This document shows, in pieces, positions 34,720 through 44,056 of a stretch of 64,000 nt of DNA (positions within the stretch are counted from its first letter, which is position 1; the number at the start of each line of letters is the position of its first letter). A model generated the notes under the pieces. That model saw only the letters and a list, made by a program, of their open reading frames with translations. It was not told where the DNA came from and did not search any database. The stretch spans positions 25,923-89,922 of the forward strand of contig JBBJNV010000018.1 in assembly GCA_037721215.1 (NCBI GenBank), read 5' to 3'. The stretch is from Gemmatimonadaceae bacterium (lineage in GTDB: Bacteria; Gemmatimonadota; Gemmatimonadetes; Gemmatimonadales; Gemmatimonadaceae). The translations under genes were made by a program, and so were the position numbers.

Positions 34720-36396
34720 ATGGACAATAAAAGACTTTCTCTAGCGCTGGTGCTGGCTGCTGCTGTTGTGGTGCTTACTCAAATTCTCTTTCCCACACCG
34801 CGGCGCGTAAATACTGAAGTCACTGCTGTTCGTGATACGGTCAATAAGACACCTGTTCAGGCTGCGGCGTCTGCCGATACCGGGGCCTCCCCGGGAGTCG
34901 TGAATTCGTCGCTAAGTGATACTATAAAATCGGTCAATGGTCCTCCGGCTACCGGGCCAGTTCGGCCGGAAATCACGACTGTAACCACGAAAAACTCGAC
35001 ATATCGATTTACGAATATGGGAGCAGCTCCTGTTTCTGTAGTGGTCAGCAGCTACAGGAATCTTGCGCCTGCAGGTGGTCTCGTAGAACTCAAATCAGCA
35101 GGTCAACCGCTTCTTCGCTATTCGATTGTCATGCAGGGTGATACTCTCAGCCTTGATCGGGTTCCATTTGCCCTGACGCGGTCTGACAGTACTGCCGAGT
35201 CCCGGTCTCTGAACTACACCGCAACGGTCGCCGGGCTGCCAATACGCATCATCTATGACTTTGTTCCTGGCACATATGTCGTGAACGTCACTGGCAGGAT
35301 CGAGGGAGCAAAAGGATCTACCTATCTGTTGACGGAACTGCCCTCGACCCTGCCTGCGGCAGAGTCTGACACGCTGGGTGATTTGCGAACGCTTGCCTAT
35401 TCGTTCAAGCCTACACGCGAGAATGCCAGTGGTGTTCCGTTCAGTAAACTGGAGCCCGGTACCCAGAAGCTGGAGCCTGGGCCTCTTTCATGGGTTGCAG
35501 TTCGGAATAAATACTTCGTAGTAGGGCTCATCAATCCACAGGGAAGCAACTTCAGTGAGTTGACCCTGAAGGGCGGACCACGCACTTCAAAGACAGCGAC
35601 AAACGCTTCTGCCACCGTAGTCAAGTCATTACCCGAGGGGCAATTCGCTTTCGAGATGTATGCAGGCCCTCAGCAATCGACTCAGCTCCTGGCTGTAGGC
35701 AGGGACTTCGATAATGTGAATCCCTATGGGTGGAGCTTTCTGCAGGGTGTGGTCAATCCGATTGCAGCGCTTTGTCTCAAGCTCCTGCTATGGATGCACG
35801 ATAACCTGAAACTGACATACGGCTGGGTGCTGGTCATTTTTGGTGTTCTGGTACGAATAGCGCTATGGCCGCTCAACCAGAGTGCGATGCGCTCCAGTCT
35901 CAAGATGCAGGAGATTCAGCCTAGACTTGCCGAGGTGCAGAAGCGGTACAAGGACAAGCCTGAAAAGCAGCGGGAAGAAATGATGAAGGTTTACAAGGAA
36001 GCTGGCGCGAGTCCCTTCACAGCGCTGTCGGGATGTCTTCCTGCACTCATCCCGATGCCGGTACTGTTCGCGCTTTTCTTTGTTTTTCAGAATACCATTG
36101 AGTTCCGAGGAGTGCCGTTTCTCTGGCTGCTCGATATCTCGGTGAAGGATCCTTTTTACATCCTTCCTGTTCTGATGGGTGCATCGATGTTTGTCCTTTC
36201 GTGGATCGGGCTCCGGAACGCTCCGCCGAATCCGCAGGCAAAGATGATGGGTTACATGTTTCCTGTGATGATGGTGTTCTTTCTGGCAAACATGGCTTCT
36301 GGATTGAATCTGTATTACACGGCGCAGAACATTGCGGCGTTACCGCAACAATGGCTTCTGGCCCGAGAACGGGCAAGAAACAAGCGGCCGATTTAG
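34720..36396 (+). CDS. yidC: membrane protein insertase YidC
   Basis: A 558-residue insertase of the Gram-negative type. TM1 is at residues 7-21, and a large periplasmic beta domain spans about 80-330. The conserved core follows: NPYGWSFLQGVVNPIAAL, GWVLVIFGVLVRIALWPLN (with the groove arginine), QEIQPRLAEVQKRYKDKPEK, and further membrane segments ending with MASGLNLYYTAQNI. It inserts inner-membrane proteins with or without SecYEG. The C-terminal tail is short and basic. Confidence 0.96.
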   Translation: MDNKRLSLALVLAAAVVVLTQILFPTPRRVNTEVTAVRDTVNKTPVQAAASADTGASPGVVNSSLSDTIKSVNGPPATGPVRPEITTVTTKNSTYRFTNMGAAPVSVVVSSYRNLAPAGGLVELKSAGQPLLRYSIVMQGDTLSLDRVPFALTRSDSTAESRSLNYTATVAGLPIRIIYDFVPGTYVVNVTGRIEGAKGSTYLLTELPSTLPAAESDTLGDLRTLAYSFKPTRENASGVPFSKLEPGTQKLEPGPLSWVAVRNKYFVVGLINPQGSNFSELTLKGGPRTSKTATNASATVVKSLPEGQFAFEMYAGPQQSTQLLAVGRDFDNVNPYGWSFLQGVVNPIAALCLKLLLWMHDNLKLTYGWVLVIFGVLVRIALWPLNQSAMRSSLKMQEIQPRLAEVQKRYKDKPEKQREEMMKVYKEAGASPFTALSGCLPALIPMPVLFALFFVFQNTIEFRGVPFLWLLDISVKDPFYILPVLMGASMFVLSWIGLRNAPPNPQAKMMGYMFPVMMVFFLANMASGLNLYYTAQNIAALPQQWLLARERARNKRPI

Positions 36397-36408
36397 GGAG
36401 CTGAGCGG

Positions 36409-37203
36409 TTGCGAATCACGTATATTGGTCACGCAACGCTACTAATTGAGCTTGGAGACCGGATCTTCCTTACCGATCCCAATTTCGATTCCCACCTCGG
36501 CCGATTCCTACCCAGGGTAAGTGCACCGGGGATTGCCCTTCGTGACCTGCCGCGACTCGATGCAATTCTCGTCACTCATGCGCACGCCGACCACTTGTCG
36601 TTCGAGTCGCTTGCAGAGCTACCGCGGGATATTCCGGTTTTTGCTCCACCGGTCATCGCAAAGTGGCTGATCCGTCTGGGCTACCCGGCAGCGCATGGGA
36701 TTGCTCCTGGCGAGTCGGTATCCAGCGGTGCGGTGGAGATCACTGCTGCCGCGGCCATGCACCAAGGTCACAGATATGGCGTAGACCGCTGGCGAGGTGC
36801 TGCTAATATGTATCTACTTGATACTAAAACGTTATCATGTTTCTTCGCTGGCGACACTGCTCTCAATGCCGAGAGTGATGACATGGTCAATAATCGCGTT
36901 ACAGCGAGGGGCAGGCGATTGGATATGGCTCTGCTGCCTATTGGCCACGCACCATGGTGGAAGCCTGGGTTCAGGAAGGGCCACCTGACCAGTACCGATG
37001 CGCTTACACTGTTTGGTCGGCTGAACGCCAGATATCTCATCCCATATCACTGGGGTACCTTCGACCACGTCACGTCGAAGGCTCACGATGCCATCGATCG
37101 TCTGAAGCAGCAGCTTCCAGCCTATCCGCGGCGTGCTGATGTGCGAATTCTGGAACCGGGAATGACGTTCGATCTTCCTGTGGACGAGAAGGCAGAACAG
37201 TGA
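36409..37203 (+). CDS. MBL-fold metal-dependent hydrolase (NAPE-PLD/UlaG-like)
   Basis: A 264-residue metallo-beta-lactamase-fold enzyme. The metal-binding motif is VTHAHADHLS, followed by AMHQGHRYG, the bridging aspartate in FFAGDTAL, and the late histidine in LIPYHWGTF. This arrangement resembles NAPE-type phospholipase D and UlaG-like enzymes; the substrate is unknown. It starts with TTG 12 bases after yidC and is followed 19 bases later by mnmE, so it is likely co-transcribed. Confidence 0.85.
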   Translation: MRITYIGHATLLIELGDRIFLTDPNFDSHLGRFLPRVSAPGIALRDLPRLDAILVTHAHADHLSFESLAELPRDIPVFAPPVIAKWLIRLGYPAAHGIAPGESVSSGAVEITAAAAMHQGHRYGVDRWRGAANMYLLDTKTLSCFFAGDTALNAESDDMVNNRVTARGRRLDMALLPIGHAPWWKPGFRKGHLTSTDALTLFGRLNARYLIPYHWGTFDHVTSKAHDAIDRLKQQLPAYPRRADVRILEPGMTFDLPVDEKAEQ

Positions 37204-37222
37204 CAGGCCGACTACACCTGGA

Positions 37223-38602
37223 ATGATTCCTGACAGCGGCGGTGATACAATCGTCGCTCTGGCCACTCCTCCTGGTCGTGGCGCTGTTGCCTTGGTGCGA
37301 ATCAGCGGGGACAGGGCTCTGGAAATTGCTGCAGTTCATATCACACCCTGGCCTGCCGTACAAAGAGTGGCAACGCTATGCCGGCTTTACGGCCAGGCTG
37401 ATGACGACGTACTCGATCAGGCGCTTGTCACAGTATTCGCAAAGCCGGACTCGTTTACCGGCGAAGACATCGTCGAGATCTCAACGCATGGTGGCCAGTA
37501 TACACCTGCGCGCGTAATGACAGCGCTGATTGCGTCAGGGGCCAGGCCGGCCCTACCGGGCGAGTTCACGCGGAGAGCTGTTCTGAATGGGAAGCTGGAC
37601 ATCACACAGGCAGAAGCGATTGGCGATCTGATCGATTCGCGCTCGAGTGCGATGCACCGTGCCGCAATGATTCAGTTCGACGGGGGACTTTCCCGAAGAA
37701 TGACATCGCTTCGTGAGAAAATCCTCGAAGTGGAAGCTTTGATCGCCTACGATATTGATTTCCCCGAAGAAGACGATGGCCCTGTTCCGGAACACAGAAT
37801 CGCCGACGCTGCGTCCGGACTGCTGTCATCTCTCGACATGTTACTTGCTACAGTACCAACGGGCGAGATCATACGCGAAGGAGCAGTAGTTGTCATTGCC
37901 GGTGCGCCGAATGCCGGGAAATCCTCGCTGTTCAACGCCATGCTTGGCCAGGCCCGAGCTATCGTGACCAGTATCCCCGGCACTACGCGTGATGCTATCG
38001 AAGGACAGATCGAGACTCTGAACTGGCCGGTAAGACTCGTTGACACTGCCGGCCTTCGTCACACCGATGATCTGCTCGAGAAACTGGGCATTGAAGTAAG
38101 CGAGACGTATCTGGCACGTGCACACGTCGTTCTCGCCTGCGGCGATACTGAGGACTCAGTTGAACAAACGCTGGAGGCGGTGCGAAACAGATCTACTGCA
38201 ACGGTGATTTGCGTTCGCACAAAGAGTGATCTGCCAGAATCCAATCAATCCACAACAGAGGCGCAGGCAGCAATCGATGCGTCGCGTCGTTTTGTAAGTG
38301 CTGAAACCGGTTCCGGATTAGCAAAGCTTCTGCAGTCTATCGACGAAGCATTGACTCTAACGGTCGGTGCGCCGGTAGCAGAGCATCCGGTTCTCATGAG
38401 GACACGCCATGTTGAAGGGATCAGGAGGGCGAGGGATGAGATAGCCATGTTTACCGACGTCTGGAAGCATCAGTTACTACCTGCTCCGGTGGCTGCTGCT
38501 CATCTCCGGACTGCTGCTTTCGCACTCGAAGAAATGATCGGCGCAGTCAGTACCGATGACGTGCTCGATCGGGTGTTCAGGTCGTTCTGCGTCGGGAAAT
38601 AG
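37223..38602 (+). CDS. mnmE: tRNA modification GTPase MnmE
   Basis: A 459-residue MnmE. The N-terminal folate-binding domain contains DTIVALATPPGRGAVALVRISG and LPGEFTRRAVLNGKLDITQAE. The G domain has GAPNAGKSSLFNAML (G1) and VDTAGLRHTDD (G3). The C-terminus ends FCVGK, the usual C(I/L/V)GK motif with the catalytic cysteine. It works with MnmG to modify U34 of tRNAs; mnmG is at the left end of the window. Confidence 0.96.
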   Translation: MIPDSGGDTIVALATPPGRGAVALVRISGDRALEIAAVHITPWPAVQRVATLCRLYGQADDDVLDQALVTVFAKPDSFTGEDIVEISTHGGQYTPARVMTALIASGARPALPGEFTRRAVLNGKLDITQAEAIGDLIDSRSSAMHRAAMIQFDGGLSRRMTSLREKILEVEALIAYDIDFPEEDDGPVPEHRIADAASGLLSSLDMLLATVPTGEIIREGAVVVIAGAPNAGKSSLFNAMLGQARAIVTSIPGTTRDAIEGQIETLNWPVRLVDTAGLRHTDDLLEKLGIEVSETYLARAHVVLACGDTEDSVEQTLEAVRNRSTATVICVRTKSDLPESNQSTTEAQAAIDASRRFVSAETGSGLAKLLQSIDEALTLTVGAPVAEHPVLMRTRHVEGIRRARDEIAMFTDVWKHQLLPAPVAAAHLRTAAFALEEMIGAVSTDDVLDRVFRSFCVGK

Positions 38603-38622
38603 CGGCGAATCCTTCTTAAGTA

Positions 38623-39567
38623 TTATGCGCTGGCCGCCGTTTCACCGGCAACCGCCGCGATTTCAGAAGCACTGGCCCTGACTGTCCATGCCGGTCCTTT
38701 GGAAGCAATCGCATGATCGGCCATTTTTGCACCGATGTAATATCCGGCTCTTTCCGGTATGACAACGTCGCCTGCTCTGCGGGCATCGTCGCTCATTCCG
38801 TCAGACAGATATTTCAATCTGAGTCCAAGCCCGGACTTTTCGAAATTGCCGATGAGGGAACGCGCAACCACCGGCCCCATTTCCCTGATGCGTGCATATT
38901 CCCGGCGGTTATATCCGTAGTACTCCCAGGCAGCATGGCCGGGGCTGATCAAACGGGACACATGAACGGCAATGCCTTCATTGATCAGTAATTCGCGGAG
39001 AGAAACGCGCTTGCCGGTTTCCCAGTAGGAATAGGCGCCATCCATCTCGTTGACGATGGTGCGGATGTCACTTCGGCTTCCCGGTGATGTGTAACGAACA
39101 GCGTGAGCGATCTCGTGCGAAAGCCAGAGCGGAATCAATTCCGGATCCAGCCCCAGGCCGCTCGTCTCCGGATTAGCGACGCTAGTGAAATGCTCGAGAC
39201 AGACAAAAGCAATCCCTCGTCCGTTGACAACCAGCTCGCCGGCATTGGCTGCGCCTACACCCACCATCAGTACGACATCGATGCTCGAATCGAATTCCAG
39301 CAGCGAGTGACAGAGATCTTCAGTATTGCGGGCAAGTGTGACGACATCCATGCGTTCCAGCATCGTCCTGAGGTCAGCCCGGTCTGCTAGTGCAGCAGAT
39401 TTCACCACTTCGGCAAAATGGGGACTGTCCGGATCAACGACGTAGTTGGTCCAGTAGGACTCCAGCAGGCTGCGGTGGTTGTCGAAGTAGCGGAGGTAGG
39501 CCGCGATGCGATCGGTGCTGTTGAGAACTGCGAAGAAATCAGGCAGCAGGTTGATCAGCATCAACAA
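38623..39567 (-). CDS. putative zinc metalloprotease (DUF2268-like)
   Basis: A 314-residue protein carrying a HExxH motif (LWLSHEIAHAVRY) near residue 150 and a downstream NEGIAVHVSR segment that could supply a third ligand. VGVGAANAGELVVNGRGIAFVCLEHF precedes the motif. No signal peptide is clear. The arrangement resembles DUF2268-type predicted Zn-dependent proteases; activity and substrate are not known. It is convergent with mnmE. Confidence 0.65.
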   Translation of the reverse strand: MLMLINLLPDFFAVLNSTDRIAAYLRYFDNHRSLLESYWTNYVVDPDSPHFAEVVKSAALADRADLRTMLERMDVVTLARNTEDLCHSLLEFDSSIDVVLMVGVGAANAGELVVNGRGIAFVCLEHFTSVANPETSGLGLDPELIPLWLSHEIAHAVRYTSPGSRSDIRTIVNEMDGAYSYWETGKRVSLRELLINEGIAVHVSRLISPGHAAWEYYGYNRREYARIREMGPVVARSLIGNFEKSGLGLRLKYLSDGMSDDARRAGDVVIPERAGYYIGAKMADHAIASKGPAWTVRASASEIAAVAGETAASA

Positions 39568-39750
39568 CCAGGTCGCAGGTGGGGAGGAGAGCGCAACGCG
39601 CTTCGTGATTCGAGAAAATACGCCTACAGGAAATCTTCAACAAGGGCAGTATTTTCGCCGAACTGGGCCTAGGTGGCCGTTCGAGAGCAAGCGCTTGCCC
39701 GTTATGACGGGGTAAGAAGAACGAACGAACGGTGCCAGAGAAAGTACGAA

Positions 39751-40401
39751 CTATCTGGTGCCGAAGAGTCGGTCTCCGGCATCGCCGAGGCCCGGAAGAA
39801 TGTAGCCTTGGCCGTTGAGCTCACGATCGAGTGCCGAGCAGTAGATCTGCACGTCGGGATGAGCGGCAGCGAGGCGCCGTACACCCTCCGGTGCAGCAAC
39901 AAGGCACAGGAACCGGAGGCGTGTAGCTCCGGCTCGCTTGAGAGAGTCAATTGCGGCTACAGCACTTCCGCCAGTAGCGAGCATGGGGTCAAGAACAAAA
40001 AAATCCCGTTCAGCGGCATCGCCCGGCACTTTGAAGTAATAGTCCACGGGCATGAGTGTTTCATGATCGCGATAGAGGCCGATATGCCCCACTCGTGCAG
40101 CCGGCACAAGTCGAAGAATTCCTTCCACCATTCCGAGGCCGGCACGCAAAATGGGAACAAGTGTCAACTTCTTTCCGCTAATGTGTCGACCGGCGGTACG
40201 TTCGAGAGGAGTATCTACATCGAGTGGCTCAACCGTGAGATCGATCGTCGCTTCGTAGGCCATCAACATTGCGATCTCGTCAACCAGTTCCTTGAAGATC
40301 TTGGTTGGTGTTTCGCGGTCTCTGAGGATTGTCAGCTTGTGCTGAACGAGTGGATGCCGGATTATTGTCAGCGTCGGAAATTCGGCGAGATGTTCAATCA
40401 T
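39751..40401 (-). CDS. upp: uracil phosphoribosyltransferase
   Basis: A 216-residue salvage enzyme that makes UMP from uracil and PRPP. Visible are [19 protein letters not shown] near the start, [15 protein letters not shown], the PRPP loop [19 protein letters not shown] and the C-terminal uracil-binding [17 protein letters not shown]. Length is normal. The gap 39568-39750 before the neighbouring gene has no clear feature. Confidence 0.95.
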   Translation of the reverse strand: MIEHLAEFPTLTIIRHPLVQHKLTILRDRETPTKIFKELVDEIAMLMAYEATIDLTVEPLDVDTPLERTAGRHISGKKLTLVPILRAGLGMVEGILRLVPAARVGHIGLYRDHETLMPVDYYFKVPGDAAERDFFVLDPMLATGGSAVAAIDSLKRAGATRLRFLCLVAAPEGVRRLAAAHPDVQIYCSALDRELNGQGYILPGLGDAGDRLFGTR

Positions 40402-40496
40402 TTTTTGTGTTGCCTCTCCCGCGGAATTGCGAACAAACCCAGCCCGAAGAATTTCAGGCCCATGATAGCCATAAGATATCCCCGAGCCGCTTTCGC

Positions 40497-40673
40497 ATGA
40501 AAGAATACCAGGCTGTCGTAGTCAAACTCACCCGTCATACGCGTGAAGACGAAGACACATTGACAGATCTCCTGAATGAACGGAGCAGAGGAGGCTGGGA
40601 ACCCGCCCTGATGTCACAGGACGAACAGCGACTGACAATTCTGTTTCAGCGCAGTGCCGCAGCTGAAGGATAG
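40497..40673 (+). CDS. small hypothetical protein (DUF4177-like)
   Basis: A 58-residue protein starting [20 protein letters not shown], with [20 protein letters not shown] further on. The order of a YQ-VV strand, a helix ending in GGWEP, and a final strand RLTILFQR resembles the DUF4177 type. It stops six bases before the beta-CASP gene, so it is probably cotranscribed with it. Function unknown. Confidence 0.55.
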   Translation: MKEYQAVVVKLTRHTREDEDTLTDLLNERSRGGWEPALMSQDEQRLTILFQRSAAAEG

Positions 40674-40679
40674 CGACCA

Positions 40680-42062
40680 GTGGAAATAACATTTGCAGGC
40701 GCGGCCCGCGAAGTCACGGGTTCGTGTCATCTGCTGCACGTCAATGGTCACACGGTTGCACTCGATTGCGGGATGTTTCAGGGGAGGCGCAGCGAATCTG
40801 CCGACAAGAACCGCGAGCTTCCGGTGCCGATTGCCGGGCTCGATGCGGTCGTTCTTTCGCACGCTCACATAGATCATTCCGGTCGTCTGCCATTTCTTGT
40901 GGCGGAAGGTTACAGCAAGACTATCTGGGCAACGGCGGCAACCCGCGATCTGTGCGCAGTGATGCTTGCAGACTCCGCCCACATTCAGGAAAAGGATGCC
41001 GAATTTCTTGCCAAACGAAAGAAGGAGTTCATCGAGCCGCTATATGGTATCCGCCACGCGATACGGACAATGGAGCTCATGGTTGGCGTGCCTTACAACA
41101 AGCCGTTCGATGTGGTACCAGGCGTTCGTGGAACTTACGTAGACGCCGGCCACATACTCGGCTCTGCATCGGTGGTACTCGACTGTACGGAGGCCGGTGT
41201 TACGAAGCGGCTGGTGTTTTCGGGTGACATAGGGCGCTCCGGACTGGCGATAATCCGTGATCCGGTCTCGCCGACCGGAGCCGATGCCGTAATCATGGAA
41301 TCCACGTACGGAAATCGTGATCACGAATCGGTTGAGGGTGCGCGGTCAAGGTTGGCAGAAGTAATACGAGAGACTGCCGCAAAAGGTGGGCGGGTTCTCA
41401 TTCCCGCTTTCGCCGTGGGCCGTACCCAGGAGATGCTTTACAACCTGCACTCACTGGTTCGCGAAGGCGCGATTCCGTCTATCCCGATTTACCTGGACAG
41501 TCCGCTGGCGATCGATACCACGACTGTTTTCGCGATGCATCCTGAAACGTACGATCAGTCCGAGGACATGGTAAAAACCGTCAAGGAGCTGTTCGACTTT
41601 CCGCTGGTCCAGTTCACACGCAGTGTGGAAGAATCCAAGGCAATTGGGCGGGCGAAGGGCCCGTTGATCGTTATTGCCGCGTCTGGAATGGTGGAGGCCG
41701 GGCGCATCCTTCATCATCTCGCCCACGGCGCGAGCGACCCACGGAATACAATTCTCATCGTCGGTTTTCAGGCAGAACACACCCTTGGCCGCCGAATTGT
41801 GGAGAAGCAGCCGATGCTGAAAATTTTCGGTGACGAAGTTCCACTTCGTGCCCGGGTTGAAGTGATCAACGGATACAGCGCTCACGCCGATCGCAGCGAG
41901 CTCACCACGTGGATAGACAAGGTGAAAGAAAGCTCGCCGAAGCTGGGACCGGTGTGGCTGGTGCACGGCGAGCCGGAAGTTCAGGATGTGTACCGGGCAT
42001 CGCTCGCCGCAAAAGGGTATTCCGTGAGCTGTCCCGACCCACGCGCGCGGATTGCCTTCTAG
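40680..42062 (+). CDS. MBL-fold beta-CASP RNA-processing exonuclease
   Basis: A 460-residue metallo-beta-lactamase with a beta-CASP domain. Motif 2 is LSHAHIDHSGRLP, FSGDIGR supplies the bridging Asp region, and ESTYGNRDHE and IPAFAVGRTQEML mark the beta-CASP insertion. ASGMVEAGRILHHL and INGYSAHADRSEL are the terminal RNA-specificity motifs. Close relatives are CPSF-like ribonucleases and YSH1-type enzymes of bacteria. It starts at GTG. Role in RNA maturation is inferred from the family. Confidence 0.9.
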   Translation: MEITFAGAAREVTGSCHLLHVNGHTVALDCGMFQGRRSESADKNRELPVPIAGLDAVVLSHAHIDHSGRLPFLVAEGYSKTIWATAATRDLCAVMLADSAHIQEKDAEFLAKRKKEFIEPLYGIRHAIRTMELMVGVPYNKPFDVVPGVRGTYVDAGHILGSASVVLDCTEAGVTKRLVFSGDIGRSGLAIIRDPVSPTGADAVIMESTYGNRDHESVEGARSRLAEVIRETAAKGGRVLIPAFAVGRTQEMLYNLHSLVREGAIPSIPIYLDSPLAIDTTTVFAMHPETYDQSEDMVKTVKELFDFPLVQFTRSVEESKAIGRAKGPLIVIAASGMVEAGRILHHLAHGASDPRNTILIVGFQAEHTLGRRIVEKQPMLKIFGDEVPLRARVEVINGYSAHADRSELTTWIDKVKESSPKLGPVWLVHGEPEVQDVYRASLAAKGYSVSCPDPRARIAF

Positions 42063-42074
42063 GTAATTTCCGGA

Positions 42075-42689
42075 ATGGCCCGGCTGGGACGCATCGTCCG
42101 ACGGAGTTTCCGCATATTCTCCAGTGTTCTCCTGACGGTGCTGTTCCTCTGGACCGGCTGGATGGTTGCCGTGCTCATATCGAGCTCGACCGATCAGGCG
42201 CGACCTGCCGATGCGATCGTGGTGCTGGGTGCTGCACAGTACGATGGACGACCGTCACCCGTCCTCAAAGCCCGACTCGACCATGCAATCGGGCTGTGGA
42301 ACCGGAGAATTGCGGCGGTGCTAATAGTTACCGGAGGAACCGGGTCCGGCGACACGACGAGCGAGGCGGCGGTCGGTCGCACGTACGCACGAAGGCACGG
42401 GGTACCCGACCGGGCTATCCTCCTGGAGAACGAGGGGAGAACGACCCGTGAATCGATGCTTGCTGTTTCGCGCATGCTGGAACGACGTGGCGACAAGACC
42501 GCAATTCTCGTGAGCGATCCATTTCACATGTTGCGGTTGTCCATTCTAGGACGGCGGTTTGGAATAATTCCCTACACGTCGCCCACGCGGACAAGTCCCA
42601 TCTCGCCAAATCGCGAGGAGCGCTGGAAATACATGTTGAACGAGTCCATGAAAGCGCCACTGACCTTCATATTCGAGAGGAAGATGTGA
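42075..42689 (+). CDS. YdcF-family (DUF218) membrane protein
   Basis: A 204-residue protein with one N-terminal membrane segment (FRIFSSVLLTVLFLWTGW) and a DUF218 domain: DAIVVLGAAQYDGRPSPVL, VLIVTGGTG, SEAAVGRTYARRHGVP and ILLENEGRTTRESM, then VSDPFHMLRLS. Members act on envelope polysaccharide or vancomycin-related phenotypes, but a biochemical activity is unclear. Its end overlaps the first M16 gene (GTGA). Confidence 0.85.
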   Translation: MARLGRIVRRSFRIFSSVLLTVLFLWTGWMVAVLISSSTDQARPADAIVVLGAAQYDGRPSPVLKARLDHAIGLWNRRIAAVLIVTGGTGSGDTTSEAAVGRTYARRHGVPDRAILLENEGRTTRESMLAVSRMLERRGDKTAILVSDPFHMLRLSILGRRFGIIPYTSPTRTSPISPNREERWKYMLNESMKAPLTFIFERKM

Positions 42690-44056
42690 AAAAACGCCTT
42701 TTAGTGTCGTTATGCTACTTAATAGCCGGCGTCGCAGCTGAGGTTCGCGCGCAATCGGTTCCGAAAATCGGATTCGAAAAGTACACACTCCCGAATGGTC
42801 TCGAGGTGATCCTGCATGAGGACCATTCAACGCCGATTGTTACCGTCAACACGTGGTACAAGGTAGGCTCGGGGGACGAAAAGCCGGGCCGGACCGGATT
42901 CGCGCACCTGTTCGAGCACGTCATGTTCATGGGTTCGCAGAACGTTGGTGTGGGTGTTTTTGACAAGGAACTCGAAGCAGCGGGTGGGGACAACAACGGC
43001 TCGACTACCGAAGACCGTACCAACTACTACGAGAATATCCCATCAAACGCATTGCCGCTCGCTCTCTGGCTCGACGCCGACCGGATGGGTTTTCTCCTGC
43101 CGACAATGGACCTGGCGAAGCTCGATCTTCAACGCGATGTCGTGAAGAACGAGCGGCGACAAAGTGTGGATAACGTGCCGTATGGCCGAGCGGACGAGGT
43201 GATTCTGGCGGCGCTCTATCCGAAGACACATCCATATTCGTGGTCGGTCATTGGCTCGATGACAGACCTCAGCGCCGCATCGCTCGACGACGTGAAGAGT
43301 TTTTTCCGCACGTACTACGCGCCCAACAACGCTACGCTGACAATCGCCGGAGATTTTGATCCGGCCAGCACGAAAGCGCTCGTCAGGCAGTATTTCGGAG
43401 ACATTCCGCGCGGACCTGCCCTTCCAGCTCGGCCAACGGTAGCTCCGATCGTTCTTGCCAGGGACACATTCATCGTGCTGGAGGACCGTGTCCAGCTTCC
43501 ACGAGCCTTTTACACCTGGCCCACTGTCAAGCTCTTCGATAAGGATGACGCGGCTCTGGATGTTCTGGCGGCTGTCCTGGCCAGCGACAAGAACTCTCGT
43601 CTTTACAAAAAGCTGATTTACGAGATGCAGGTCGCGCAGAGTGTCAGGGCGTCGCAACAATCTGCCAGGCTGGCAAGCAAGTTCGAGATCGACGTAACCC
43701 CCAAGCCCGGGCAGAGCCTGATGGACATCGACAAGGTTGTGCAGGCCGAGATTCAGCGGTTGACGAGTGAGGGCATCACTGAGCGTGAGCTGGCGCGGGT
43801 CAAGAACTCGTACAAGGCGAGCTTCATAAACAGGCTGGCAAGCGTTCAGGGCAAGGCAGACATCCTGAACTCCTACAATTACATGGCGGGTACTCCGGAC
43901 TATGTACAGCAGGATGCGTTGCGCTACGACCGTGTCACGCGTGCGGATGTTCAAAGGGTAGCACGCCAGTATCTCGGAAAACCCAAGGTTGTGCTTACAG
44001 TCGTCCCCGAGGGGAAAACGGAAATGATGTTGAAGGCCAATGGCGGTGTACGGTGA
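42686..44056 (+). CDS. M16 zinc metallopeptidase, catalytic subunit (pair 1)
   Basis: A 456-residue periplasmic M16B peptidase with a signal peptide (MKKRLLVSLCYLIAGVAAEVRAQ). The inverted zinc motif is HLFEH in GFAHLFEHVMFMGSQ near residue 73, and the distal glutamate is in DVVKNERRQSVDN. The C-terminal half is the usual non-catalytic lobe. It starts at GTG overlapping the previous stop and overlaps the next gene by GTGA. It probably forms a heterodimer with the following protein. Confidence 0.92.
   Translation: MKKRLLVSLCYLIAGVAAEVRAQSVPKIGFEKYTLPNGLEVILHEDHSTPIVTVNTWYKVGSGDEKPGRTGFAHLFEHVMFMGSQNVGVGVFDKELEAAGGDNNGSTTEDRTNYYENIPSNALPLALWLDADRMGFLLPTMDLAKLDLQRDVVKNERRQSVDNVPYGRADEVILAALYPKTHPYSWSVIGSMTDLSAASLDDVKSFFRTYYAPNNATLTIAGDFDPASTKALVRQYFGDIPRGPALPARPTVAPIVLARDTFIVLEDRVQLPRAFYTWPTVKLFDKDDAALDVLAAVLASDKNSRLYKKLIYEMQVAQSVRASQQSARLASKFEIDVTPKPGQSLMDIDKVVQAEIQRLTSEGITERELARVKNSYKASFINRLASVQGKADILNSYNYMAGTPDYVQQDALRYDRVTRADVQRVARQYLGKPKVVLTVVPEGKTEMMLKANGGVR

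Noticed and set aside
36047..36376. Minus-strand frame opposite the end of yidC
   Set aside because: YidC coding is unambiguous there and the frame has no family features.
39673..40500. 275-codon plus-strand frame opposite upp
   Set aside because: It is antisense to a clear uracil phosphoribosyltransferase with all motifs, and has no motif of its own.
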